Shown here: piece by piece, positions 24,595 to 34,011 of the stretch
Position numbering within the stretch: the first letter of the stretch is position 1
Layout of the letters: every line of letters starts with the position of its first letter
DNA from: Bradyrhizobium sp. CB1717
GTDB lineage: Bacteria; Pseudomonadota; Alphaproteobacteria; Rhizobiales; Xanthobacteraceae
Assembly: GCF_029714325.1 (NCBI RefSeq)
Contig: NZ_CP121666.1
Location: 7,347,001 to 7,411,000 of the forward strand
Direction: 5' to 3'
DNA length: 64,000 bases
Translations under genes and position numbers: made by a program
The notes under the pieces: generated by a model
Database searches by the model: none
What the model saw: only the letters and a program-made list of their open reading frames with translations
What the model was told of the DNA's origin: nothing

Positions 24595-25725
24595 TCACTG
24601 TGATTTCGACTCTTTGGGCGCATCTGGATAAGCGCGCCCCAATTTGTCGCGAGCTTTGTCTGTCGTGAACATCCAGTTGATGCGAGCGCGCGCTTTGTTT
24701 CGCTGCCGCTCCCATGCTGCGATCTCATTTCTGAGACGTTTTGGATCGTCGATTCGGCGGCTGAGACACTGCCCTTGGAGGACGCCGATCTCGATCTCAA
24801 CCATGTTAAGCCAACTGGCATGTTCCGGGGTGTAGTGGAACTCGAGGCGACGCAAGATACGGCGGGCCTCAGCGGGCGCAAAGGCCTGGTAGAGGGCGCC
24901 GGGGGCATGGATCGACAGGTTCTCTTGCACGACACGGATGCAGGCGGCCTTTGGGTAATGGACGTCGACGAGTTCGCGCATGCAGTGAGCATAGTCCACG
25001 GCTGTGCGCCGTTCAGTGACCTTGACCTTGCGCCAGGCCCGATGCGGGTCGAAGGTGACGAAGAGATTGACAGTGCCATTGCGACGGTACTCGTAATCGT
25101 AGCGTTCGCGCTGACCCGGCGCGGGTGGGATCGGCTGGCGCACCTCGCCGATGAGTTGGACGGGGGTCTCATCGAAGCAGACCAGCGGTCGCTCGGGATC
25201 AGGCGCTTCAGCGTAGAGATCGAGCACATCTTCCATGCGGGCGACGTATTCGCCATCGACATGGGGAATGCACCACATGTCCCTGCGCCACGGCTTGAGG
25301 TCATTCTCGGCCAGCCAGCGACGCACGGTCTCGCCCGATAGGCTATCGTGATCGGTGAGCTTGACCATCGCGTCGGCCAGCAGCGCCAGCGTCCAGCGCC
25401 TCCGACCGGCAGGCGGTTTGGCGCATGCAGTCGCCACCAGCAGGGCCTCTTCCTTGCCGTTGAGTTTGCGCTGCGCGCCGGGACGTGGCTCCTCGCTCAA
25501 GGCCCGCTCCAGATTGCCTTCCACGAAGCGGCCCTTGGTCCGATAGACGGTAGAACCGCTCACGCGGACGGTGCGGGCAATCTCCTCGTCGTCGCCGCCG
25601 GCGTCGGCCGCCAGCAAAATCTGCGCCCGTTTGAGTTTGCGGGCGGCATGTTTGCCGCCGCTCAGCATCGCAATCAGTTCGTCGCGCTCGGCTTGGCTCA
25701 ACTCGACCCGATAACGTACATTCAT
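24595..25725 (-). mobile_element. IS630-family transposase gene
   Basis: The 376-residue protein has the IS630 layout: an N-terminal helix-turn-helix (EEIARTVRVSGSTVYRTKGR), Asp in LVCFDETPVQL, and Glu in the ASWLNMVEIEIG block. The usual second Asp of the VVQDN motif is Glu here (VVQENLSIH), so the triad reads D-E-E, and activity is doubtful. Length is full. The element's ends were not found. Confidence 0.88.
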
Positions 25726-25763
25726 CGTCGCCTCCCTGTCGGAGGCCCGGGACGAATCGATCG

Positions 25764-26048
25764 ATGAGTCAAAAATCAGGCGCCGCGCACTTTACTGAAA
25801 AACAGGGCCACTACTTGGCCTTCATCTATACCTACTCGTACATGTTCGGACGGCCGCCTGCCGAAACCGATATGCAGCGCCACTTCGGCGTCAGCCCGCC
25901 CTCAGTCCATCAGATGATCGTCACGCTCGAGCGTAACGGCCTTATTCGCCGTCAAGCCGGTGCCCCCAGAAGCATCGAAATCCTCGTGCCACCGGAAAAC
26001 TTGCCGATCCTAGACTGGCTCGGTATCAAACCGTCAAAACCACTGTGA
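25764..26048 (+). CDS. LexA/MarR-like winged-helix DNA-binding protein
   Basis: The 94-residue protein reads TEKQGHYLAFIYTYSYMFGR, then ETDMQRHFGVSPPSVHQMIV and LERNGLIRRQAGAPRSIEIL, a clear winged helix like the N-terminal domain of LexA. The protease domain is absent. It starts 39 bp from the IS630 gene in the opposite direction and may travel with that element or regulate its neighbour. Confidence 0.75.
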   Translation: MSQKSGAAHFTEKQGHYLAFIYTYSYMFGRPPAETDMQRHFGVSPPSVHQMIVTLERNGLIRRQAGAPRSIEILVPPENLPILDWLGIKPSKPL

Positions 26049-26167
26049 CGAGCCACTATCCTGCGGCTTGAACTTGAAGAAGCCGCAAGACGGGTCGCCG
26101 CGGAGCCACGCTTGCGCGGCGCTATTGAGGGCAGCGCGGCGGGATAGGTTGCGCTTGCGGACCGGCA

Positions 26168-26491
26168 TCAGCGATTACCCGGCAGTGCTGGGGGCGCGGT
26201 CTTGCCGTCGCCGGCAAGGTCCAGTCCCAGTTCACGAAAGAGGCGGGCCACGGCGAGGCGGTTAGCTCGCTCAATGGCCACTTCCGGCCTTGCCCGGGGC
26301 GTGCCGAAGCGATCGGTATAGGTCAGGCCGTGGGTCTTAATAGCCGCACGGGCCTCTTCAACACGGTCGAGAGCTTCACATGCCTTCGTGAGCAAGATGA
26401 CGTGGTGTTCGTCCAGGCTGTATTCCTGCATCACATGCTTGAAGAACTCCGTGGAGTCTTTCCGGAGGTGTTTCGGTGTCGATTTCGTCAC
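26168..26491 (-). CDS. P27-type phage terminase small subunit
   Basis: The 107-residue protein matches the P27 small-terminase pattern: SLDEHHVILLTKACEALDRV, EEARAAIKTHGLTYTDRFG, and PEVAIERANRLAVARLFREL followed by LGLD. These proteins recognise phage DNA ends for packaging. No large subunit follows, as the downstream gene is a winged-helix protein in the other direction. It is likely a leftover of the second phage. Confidence 0.85.
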   Translation of the reverse strand: MTKSTPKHLRKDSTEFFKHVMQEYSLDEHHVILLTKACEALDRVEEARAAIKTHGLTYTDRFGTPRARPEVAIERANRLAVARLFRELGLDLAGDGKTAPPALPGNR

Positions 26492-26684
26492 TCAATTCCT
26501 TTCGTTCAAAAAAATCTTAATTCAACGCGGGACCCCCGCGTGCAAATTTTCCCATTGGCCGGCTAGAGCTCTTCATTTCGTAAAGAACGAAGCCCCCCTA
26601 CCTGCCGGGGTCTGTTGTCTGCAGACCCCGCAGTTTCAGCGCTTCGGTTCAAGTAACTCTACCAGTTACTATCCTCGGCCCTCA

Positions 26685-27350
26685 CTATCCGCTCCAAGGC
26701 CCAACGACGCCGTTACCCTTTAAGATCGGCGCCGTATCTGCGACCCCGGCCGCTACGAACGCCTTTTGGCGGTTTATGCAACCATTGCACTCCCCACAGT
26801 GTGCTACGCCTCCCGAGTAGCACGCCCAAGTCTCCGCAAAATTTGCTCCCAACTTTTGCCCGCGCGCTATGACGTCGGATTTAGTCATATCGATAAAGGG
26901 CGTAACGATGTTGAATTTTGTTCGATGCAGCGTCGACATCGCATCTGCCATCTTGGGCAGGTAGTCTTTGATCCCGGGATGGTATGTCAGATCGTCTTTG
27001 ATCGTTCCAAGCAGCAGAGTGTCGATCCCTCTCAAGATCGAATACGTAATGACTAGGGCGTGAGAGATAGCTTGGTCCGGGCACTTGCATTCGGCCATCA
27101 TGGGGTGATAGTCGCTGGGTATAACGCCGTAGAAGAGATACTTTAATCCGCTGATGTTGACGGGCTCGAATGCAAAACCGGTTGCCAACGTTGTCCTTCG
27201 TGCGCAGTGCAGTTCACGGGCAGCAGATTCTTGCCCATAGTCTAGAAATACCGCGGAGGCGACGCCCACCCCAGTCTTCTTCGACTCCAGAGCAAGCACA
27301 GTTGAATCAACACCTCCGGAGAGCATCAGAATGCATGTCGCGTTGCTCAT
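26685..27350 (-). CDS. queC: QueC-like 7-cyano-7-deazaguanine synthase
   Basis: The 221-residue protein has the ATP-binding PP-loop SGGVDST (11-17) and the zinc site CYSGGVAHCGECNGC (177-191), followed by RQKAF, all as in QueC. The enzyme converts 7-carboxy-7-deazaguanine to preQ0 with ATP and ammonia. GGAGG is placed seven bases before the ATG. No queD, queE, queF, tgt or dpd gene is nearby, so it is an orphan in phage debris. It may supply preQ0 for DNA modification or supplement tRNA queuosine. Confidence 0.85.
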   Translation of the reverse strand: MSNATCILMLSGGVDSTVLALESKKTGVGVASAVFLDYGQESAARELHCARRTTLATGFAFEPVNISGLKYLFYGVIPSDYHPMMAECKCPDQAISHALVITYSILRGIDTLLLGTIKDDLTYHPGIKDYLPKMADAMSTLHRTKFNIVTPFIDMTKSDVIARGQKLGANFAETWACYSGGVAHCGECNGCINRQKAFVAAGVADTAPILKGNGVVGPWSG

Positions 27351-27720
27351 TCCTCAACCTCCTTAAAAATTTTGAAGATACCGGCTAGCGGATATGTAAG
27401 GTGTTCTGTCATTATCTGACAATTTTTAGTTGTTCACTCTAAAGCTGCATCGAATGAACGCCAAGGTCGGCCGCGGAAATGTGCGTCACTTGGCCGCGCG
27501 CGAGAGCCTGCTTTGGTTGAAGGGCGCTGCTGCTGCCTCTGGCAACCGCACGCAGTAGAAGAAAGACTCCAGCAGCACAGATACAGGCAATAGGCGGGAA
27601 GGTTGGAGCACGTATCGGCAGTGTCGGGCCAAACCTCAAGACCGCTCCACGGCCTCGCCAGCGCCTCCTAGCGGCATGACCACCGCCCTGCGGTATTCTT
27701 TTATTCTCTCAATCTCCCCA
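27351..27720. other. Intergenic stretch between queC and the GGGACA repeats
   Basis: No supported gene. The first 80 bp upstream of queC are AT-rich and should hold its promoter; no box stood out with confidence. Confidence 0.4.
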
Positions 27721-27836
27721 GAGCGGGACATCGGGACAGGTAATAGATACCTGTCCCGTCCCGTCCCGCTGCGATGGGCCGGGACATGTCCTGGGTGTCC
27801 CGGGACATGTCCCGATGTCCCGGTATCAGGACAGCC
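27721..27836. repeat. GGGACA/TGTCCC repeat cluster, candidate replication origin
   Basis: GGGACA occurs at 27725, 27733, 27781 and 27803, and TGTCC(C) at 27752, 27787, 27796, 27809 and 27816. The cluster begins at the 3' end of the RepA-like helicase remnant, the same arrangement as the CCGACGA array of element 1. It probably was an origin. Confidence 0.5.
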
Positions 27837-28880
27837 AGACCCGGTCGCCAAGTGCCCCAACGTGGCCGGCTTCGATCAGTTTGCCGGACGTCCGCTGAAA
27901 GCGTTTCTTGCGCGCCTCAGCATCAAGGCTCGGCTCCTTGGCCATAAGATCGGCGTAGAACCTGTTGCGCCATGCGTCGCGGCTGACGGTTAGGACGCCG
28001 TCAGAAAAGCCAGCATCGACCGGCCCCGCTTCTCCACCCTCGTCCAAGACGGCCCGCAATGACTCGAACGCCTTTGCGCTCTCGCCCTTTAACGTCCCAT
28101 CAGCCAGACTGGCTGGAGTCACTTTGAACGGCATGACAACCGGAGCTGATGTCTCCCTTCCGTCTTTATCTACGCCAACCGGCACAGACTCAAGCCTGAA
28201 GCCAGCGACCACACCTTCCTCACCGTCGTTCGCTCCGTGCACTCCAACGTGAAAGATTTGCCCTCGCCCTTCCCGGTGACACTCACCCCAAACGACACGT
28301 CAATGGCGCCGTCCGGATCGATTGCGCCCTTACCGCGGTCCCCTTCCCAGCCAGAGTGATGGATAGCAGCCACATGCGCGCCGGTCGCCCGGTTCAGCTC
28401 ATCTACCGATGCAATGTACCTCTACATATCTTTCGACGCGTTCTGATCACCGCCACCGAAGGTAAGTGTGACCGTATCGACGACAATTAGATTGCACTGA
28501 TGACCGCATTTGGCTTCCAATGCCTTGATAGACCCAGCGAGCGCCTTGGCATCAACTAGGCCACTGGTAAGGTCTAGCTTTCCCCCGACAACAACAAACG
28601 GGATACCGGCGACGCCGTGCTTCTTGCGCCAAGCGGCAATACGCCGCTCAGTCAGACTCTTACGCTCGGCGGCGAAGAACACGACTAGACCCTGCTTCAC
28701 TTTTCGACCGTGCCAATCCCGGCCCGCGGCGATATGACAGCCGATGTCTACAAAGTAGAACGCTCTTTGCCGTACCCGGCTTAGCTACGAACAGCGAGAA
28801 CTCGCCGGCTCCAAGGAAGCCATCAACAATCTCCTCCTTCGTTACAGACTCGTTGACATCATCAAACCACGTAACCTGAT
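27826..28880 (-). pseudogene. RepA-like hexameric helicase (AAA_25 type), decayed
   Basis: Pieces in several frames line up as one gene: WFDDVNESVTKEEIVDG and EFSLFVAKPGTAKSVL (Walker A-like), then KQGLVVFFAAERKSLTERR, NLIVVDTVTLTFGGGDQN (Walker B), VAAIHHSGWEGDRGKG, and a C-terminal winged-helix part ending at 27826. At least three frameshifts and a stop (after NASKDM) break it. The start is replaced by an unrelated beta-repeat fragment. Such helicases act with iteron origins. Confidence 0.75.
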
Positions 28881-29690
28881 AGACGCTGCCGGCGCGCACG
28901 TGAATGATGTCGTTGTCGCCTTGAATCTGCGTGTTGAGGGCATCGGCATTGAGGTAGATTGTGCTGCCTGAGCCATAGATCGTATCGCCCGAACCACTGA
29001 CATTGAGATTGTCGCCTGTCCCGGTGTAGATCGCATTCCCGTCACCGACGATGCTCGTGTTGATGACGTTATCGCCGATCAAAATTCCGGCGCCGGAGGC
29101 ATCGATCACGTTGCCATAGCCGGTCTGAACCCAGGTAAGCCCATTGCTTCCGAATTGCAGGGTGTTGTGGTTGCCATTGACCGTGACCAGGTCCGTTTGG
29201 TCCGCATGGACGATGTTGTTGTTACCCGTAATCGCGGCATCCGCATCATGCGCGAGGTTAAGGGCGCCATTCGAGAGGTAAACAAGGTTCGCCGAACCCC
29301 GCTGGCCGTTGCCAGCCACGTTCACCGTGTCACCGTCGAGCGCTCCGACCGTGTTGCCGCTGCCGTTGATGGTAACGTTCACGCCGTCATAGGCATACAC
29401 ATAGCCCCACGACATGTTGAGCGTCGATCCAGTCGTATGCGTGAGCCACGCCGTAGCGTTGTTGCCGAGGTTAAACGTCTCGTTGTTGCCATCGGTAACC
29501 CCGATCAGGGCGCTCTGGCCGAGGATGGCGCTGTTGCCGCTGCTGTGACTTATGGAAACGCCGCTGTTATCGCCAAGCACGACGGTGTTGCTGTTCTCCT
29601 GATTGATGTAGATGAGATCGGTGGCGCCATGAATGATACTGCCGCCGCCGTTAAGCTCCACCAGCGAGATCAAGAGGTTGAGAGGCTATA
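28881..29690 (-). pseudogene. Fragment of a large beta-repeat (haemolysin or adhesin-like) protein
   Basis: About 265 residues with a repeating pattern rich in Asn, Gly and Asp (for example ITGNNNIVHADQTDLVTVNG and VNGNHNTLQFGSNG), as in right-handed beta-helix or calcium-binding secreted proteins. It has no start (a stop precedes it at about 29690) and runs in frame straight into the RepA-like sequence near 28880. This is a recombination product, not a real fusion. Confidence 0.6.
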
Positions 29691-30864
29691 TCCCGCCTCG
29701 CTCTTTCCTCAGCCAAAGGAATAACCAAAGCAACGTTCTTCTTTGGTCTCACACGCGTCCCGATAGCGTTTGCCGCGCCCTACAAATGGTCGGGATGATG
29801 ATGGCCATAGACTTCGCGAAGCGTCTTCTCGCTCATGCCCAAGAAAGCAGCCGCCTCCCAAAGTGGGGCGCCAGATTGCATCAGCCGAGCCGCTGCGATG
29901 TCCGCAGCGTGTGCGGAGTAACGTTGCCAATCGTCAGGTCCAGCTTGGCATGGCGCACCGCTGACGCGAAACCGGTCTTGACCGACGCCACGGGCTTTCC
30001 GTTCCATTCCACGAAATGGCTCTTCGCGATCCCAAAGGCGCGACCACCGCCGCAAGTGCGTCAGTAGGCACTTTGGAATTGGAACAGGCGTCTGCCGTTT
30101 CGTTGTCGCGCGCTTTCTAATCGCCAGCCGGAAGAAGATTCCCGAATCTAGATCGACGAAAGATTTTTCCGGCTCGCGGTATGGTGAAGCACTAGCGATC
30201 GCCCCTGCGCGAGTGCCGGTATAAAGGCCGATCAGAATAACCTTGCAACGTGGCGCAGTGGCCGTTTGTCGGTTTCGACCTTCGCGCCCTTAGACTTGCC
30301 GATGTGGACCGTCTGTGTTTCTCGATAACGCAACACGACCACAGAAGCTTTGCCGCTTCGGCGCGGGTAAGCCATCGTTCGCGGGGAAGACCCTTTTCGG
30401 GTAGAACGACTCGGACCCGGCCGCGATGATAACCCTCCTTCTCATGGTGATTGACCGCGGCTCGTAAGTCTTCAAGGTCGCGGCGTGCGCCTCCGTCGCT
30501 GCCGCGCCAGGCTGCGTAAGATCGACAAGCTTCGCCTTCACATCGGCAAGCACCTTCCCACCCCACCAGCTTGCAAGGCGCTGTATCCGCTCGCCCAATT
30601 TCGACTTGTTGGATTGACGCTCTCGGGTATCGTCGTGTTAGACGGTCAGCACGTCAGCGACATCGATATGCTCGATCAGCCGCTGGCGGCGAACCGGCTT
30701 ATATTTTTGCGTGATGCATTCTTGTGCCTTTGACCAGCAAAGCATCCCGTGGCAATGTGCTTGCTGCCATCAATGATGATCCAGGTTGCTCGGGCAATGA
30801 CTTTTGCGCCCTTGCGGCGCTCGCTTCGCCAGTAAAGGTAAGATCCCCGGCCACGACGCGGCAT
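29691..30864 (-). pseudogene. Second tyrosine integrase, multiply frameshifted
   Basis: Fragments match the integrase at 1067-2350 in order: MPRRGRGSYLYWRSERRKG and [51 protein letters not shown], and LGMSEKTLREVYGHHHPDHL. At least four frame changes and a stop near the end make it inactive. It begins within the third directionality factor copy, just as in element 1. No tRNA end is found next to its 3' end. Confidence 0.85.
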
Positions 30865-31033
30865 GAATTCCCCATATCTTGGATACTGCGGAGGGGACTG
30901 AAATCCTTGTTGGCTATTCTGATGATCGCAAGGTGTCCGCAACTAGCCTCCCGCCGCAGGCCGCTGACAGTCATTCCACCAAGTGGAAACGCGATCTTGC
31001 ACGCTTCCCTCAAGGGTTTCACTGCGTCCGTGA
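30699..31033 (-). pseudogene. Third directionality factor copy, truncated
   Basis: LTDAVKPLREACKIAFPLGG and MTVSGLRREASCGHLAIIRI then ANKDFSPLRSIQDMGN match the other two copies. The N-terminus is replaced by IS110 sequence. It overlaps the start of the integrase pseudogene by about 165 bp, as the intact pair does. Confidence 0.65.
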
Positions 31034-31909
31034 GACGGCGGCCGCGGGAGTCGGCGGGTCGGGACGTCGGTACGTCCCGCCCTTGTTCATAAGCGCCCAG
31101 ATGATCCGCGCCGTCTTGTTGGCCTGCGCGACCGCGGCAACCTTGAACCCGTCTGGCGAGAAGTGCCTTCAGCCAAGGCCGCGCCCGAGCGTCGTTTCGG
31201 ACAACCCGCAAGACGGCCGTCGCCCCGACAACGAGCAGAGAGCGGAGTTCCGGATTTCCCATCTTCGATATTCCTCCCAGTCGCTCTTTGCCTCCGCTTG
31301 AATGAGGCCGATGGTCGCCGCCGTGATGGCGCCGACGCCAGGTATCGTGGTCAACGGACGCATGTCCCTCGTCGTGCTTGGTCTCCCCAACAATCGCGCG
31401 CTCGAGTCTCTCGATTTGGTCGGCTGAAGCTTCAATCTCGTCGGCAATAGCCCTCAGCGCGAAGCGCGCTGCTACGGGCAGGCAGGCATCTGTCTCCATC
31501 CCGCACGATTGCGACCAGCGCCTCAACCTTTGCCAGGCCAGCGGTGGCGATAATGCCCAATTCGGCCAGATGCGCGCGCAACGCGTTGACCGCCTGCGTT
31601 CGCTGCCGCACTAGAAGGGGCGCGGGTCTTCAGCACCATCGCGGCAGCCTGTTGCTCGGCCGTCTTGATCGGGACGAAGCGCATGGTCTTGCGGGTCACC
31701 GCCTCGCTGATGGCCTCTGCGTCCGCCGCATCCGTTTTGCCTCGCTTTACGAAGGGTTTGACATAAGCCGGCGGAATGAGCCGCACCTCATGACCGAGAG
31801 CTGCGATCTCGCGCGCCCAATAGTGGGCGCTACCGCAGGCTTCCATCCCCACCAGGCATAGTGGCAGTTTCTCGAAGAAGGTTAGCACCATCGGGTTAGA
31901 TTTGGCCAA
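31034..31909 (-). pseudogene. IS110-family transposase remnant
   Basis: The N-terminal DEDD part (LPLCLVGMEACGSAHYWARE, KRGKTDAADAEAISEAVTRK) and the C-terminal part (LTTIPGVGAITAATIG, MGNPELRSLLVVGATAVL) are in different frames. The first 40 or so residues of the family are missing. IS110 elements insert without target duplication, and none was seen. Confidence 0.8.
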
Positions 31910-32079
31910 GCACGTTTTCCAGGTTCACGGCGCGGATGCGGAAGGCTCGCCCGTGTTCAACACGGAACGGTCCCTCCTTTGTGGCGTTCGAACAACGACC
32001 ACGTTCTAGCACCCGCCAAAGCGATCTGACCGGCGCAAGCCGGCAGAGCGGCCTCCTTTTGTCGGATGCCAACCGGTAC

Positions 32080-32178
32080 GTAGGGTTTAAGCGGCCAAGC
32101 CCGCTCAAATGGACCAAGTCCCCCGACGACATCCTCGCTTCAGTCGAACGCTTCTGCCGATACAATACTCAAGCCTAG
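32080..32178 (+). pseudogene. C-terminal fragment of an IS630-type transposase
   Basis: WTKSPDDILASVERFCRYN followed by TQA and stop is the usual C-terminal end of one IS630 branch. Nothing convincing precedes it except degraded sequence. It is a different subfamily from the copy at 24595. Confidence 0.5.
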
Positions 32179-32479
32179 GCATCGCAATGTCGCGAATTTC
32201 TGGTTCAGGACACTAAAGCAGAATGAGGTGGGCGTGCTGGCATCTGCTCCTTTTTTGATCTTTGCCATGCGTCCGCTGCCGGCGAGCCCGGCTGGATGGT
32301 CTCGTTGCTCGATGAGTTGGCCCGACACTCCTCGAGATTACCGCCTACGAAGAAAACGGCCAACGAAGCCCTCCTCACCCAGTGAACCCGGAAAGATCCC
32401 GAGCCATTTTGATGGCGAGGACACAATGACGCTCGCGCCTGCCATAGGCAATCCGCTCCTCCCGCCCGGGCGGCAGTCG
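32179..32479. other. Degenerate stretch without a supported gene
   Basis: Short frames on both strands have no recognisable motifs; it is probably decayed IS or island sequence. Confidence 0.35.
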
Positions 32480-32512
32480 AAAACCCCGGCTGGAACCTGG
32501 GGTTTTCTTTTG
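32480..32512 (+). terminator. Strong hairpin terminator
   Basis: AAAACCCC and GGGGTTTT arms (32480-32487 and 32499-32506) are followed by CTTTT. It could also act on the opposite strand, downstream of the effector gene. Confidence 0.65.
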
Positions 32513-32686
32513 TACTATTATAGGCACCAACTCTCGTAAACCGCCGCGGTGCGATCAGTACAGTGCACCTCACGGATTGAGCCGAGTTAGCTTCGGCTTC
32601 ATTCCGTCCAGGGCTCGATCGTAAGCCGCAGGTGTCGGTTGGTCTGCGCTCCTGCTCCACCTCAATGGATTGGTGGAGATCTCAGG

Positions 32687-33505
32687 TCACATAAAGTCTC
32701 CATCCGAGTCGGAGTCTGATGAAGGTTCATCATCGCTCCGCGTTTTGACTTTGGAGAGATACGCCGGAGAATTGGTTGCGCGCTGCCATTCACCATCCCT
32801 ATATCTCCACTGTCTGGACTGGGTGGGATCAAGTACCATATCATTGCCATCTACATCAACGAAGCCCATTTGTTCTGCACGGGCTCTCGCTTCGTCATTA
32901 GCAGGACGCCAGTTCACCAGCGGCCGTTCGCCGTCTCGCCGTAGTTGGTGCTCGAGCAGAATATCGCCGGCGTTGCCGACGAGCGGATGAGCAACTTGAA
33001 AATCCACGATTGATGTGACGTGAGTTCGTCCGGGGAACTGCTCTCGCCACCCTTGGCTGGTGAACTCAGTCGCCATAGGAAATCCGGCTTCCGTTCTTTG
33101 GAGGCCGACGCTCCTATTCCCTAGTTGGTAGCTGTAATATCGGGCGGCATCAGAATCCCTTCGGATCCCGAAATTTGTAGCGACATCCGCGGTGCGCCTA
33201 GCTCTTTCGGACACAAATTCTGAGTATTCCTGCGGATTGTTGGCGATATGATTGATTTCGTCACCATGAAAGCTCCTCACCCGTTCCCGGAATTGGGCTT
33301 GGTTGATCTCAATAACGGGAGGTCTTGAAGTGAGGTAATAACTCGGCTGCGAGGATGAGCTGGCACCCGAATCCTGCAATCCCATTCTACCGAGCGCGTC
33401 CGCGAAATCGTCGGCATTCCTGTGCTCCGAGGAGCTTGCGTAACGATACTCATCATCGGATGGAACATCCGACCAATTGTTAATTCGACCGTCCATGACG
33501 ACCAC
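32687..33505 (-). CDS. nopP: NopP-like type III secreted effector
   Basis: The 272-residue protein starts RINNWSDVPSDDEYRYASSS, Ser-rich and unstructured as expected for a type III secretion signal. The body (ERVRSFHGDEINHIANNPQE, VSERARRTADVATNFGI) and the acidic Ser/Asp tail (SSDSDSDGDFM) fit what I recall of rhizobial NopP, which is about 270 residues. NopP is delivered into legume cells, phosphorylated there, and can decide host compatibility. A tts-box about 50 bp upstream supports control by TtsI. No secretion apparatus genes are in the window. An ATG three codons downstream is an alternative start. Confidence 0.7.
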   Translation of the reverse strand: MVVMDGRINNWSDVPSDDEYRYASSSEHRNADDFADALGRMGLQDSGASSSSQPSYYLTSRPPVIEINQAQFRERVRSFHGDEINHIANNPQEYSEFVSERARRTADVATNFGIRRDSDAARYYSYQLGNRSVGLQRTEAGFPMATEFTSQGWREQFPGRTHVTSIVDFQVAHPLVGNAGDILLEHQLRRDGERPLVNWRPANDEARARAEQMGFVDVDGNDMVLDPTQSRQWRYRDGEWQRATNSPAYLSKVKTRSDDEPSSDSDSDGDFM

Positions 33506-33554
33506 ACTCCTATGGCTGTTGCATTGTGTTCAGGTCATTAGACCTGACTCCGCA

Positions 33555-33586
33555 GATAAGCAGCTTGGCTGTCCGTAAGCTGACGG
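33555..33586 (-). promoter_or_regulatory. tts-box (TtsI binding site) for the effector gene
   Basis: Reading toward the gene, GTCAGCTTACGGACAGCCAA then GCTGCTTA matches the tts-box core (GTCAGCTT, a partly variable centre, AGCT-like half, then a CTTA-type end). It ends about 50 bp before the start codon. Confidence 0.7.
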
Positions 33587-33760
33587 CAAATCAAACGGAA
33601 AACTAAATTCGCTGAAACGATAGGGCGAGCCGGCGAGAGCGCGCAGTTCGGCGCCGCGCTCTCCGGTGCGCCTTCATAAACTCGGCCGAACTTGAGATCA
33701 GCGGTACGCGTCCGGTGACGGCCCCTGGTCAGGTCGTCTTGAGCGGGTGGCTGACCGCGC

Positions 33761-33900
33761 TTATGCGGCGTGAGCGACGTTCTGAGGTCGCCAATTCCAG
33801 GGCATGACTTCGTGAATGCGCTTGGCAGGATGATCCGGCAGGCGGGCCAGCACGTCGGCGAGCCAAGCCTGTGGATCGATGTCGTTGAGCTTGGCGGTTT
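33761..33900 (-). pseudogene. C-terminal tail of an IS66 tnpC, cut by a RIT element
   Basis: The frame TAKLNDIDPQAWLADVLARL then PDHPAKRIHEVMPWNWRP ends at the stop at 33761. This is the conserved IS66 transposase tail. It breaks at 33900 where the end of the older RIT element begins. Confidence 0.8.
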
Positions 33901-34011
33901 ATGCCGCCCGCCGAACTATGCCGAACGGATTTGGTGTGGCACGCCGTTGTCACGCTGGCACCCTCGATCGCGTGCTGGGCAGCCCCATTCCATTCGGCAT
34001 AGTCTGGTCGT

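Larger units (their letters stand above)
19183..29690. mobile_element. Second, decayed phage-like element in tandem
   Basis: From the attachment repeat onward, the gene order repeats element 1: directionality factor, XRE regulator, AlpA-like remnant, shared 24-bp site, cargo operon, hairpin, tape-measure remnant. A P27 small terminase and a RepA-like helicase remnant further right could belong to the same phage. The right boundary is uncertain, as no third attachment repeat was found and later insertions blur it. Confidence 0.45.

Noticed and set aside
28660..29673. A 337-codon frame as a genuine beta-helix/helicase fusion protein
   Set aside because: No real start codon, two unrelated compositions, and the helicase part goes out of frame soon after the joint.
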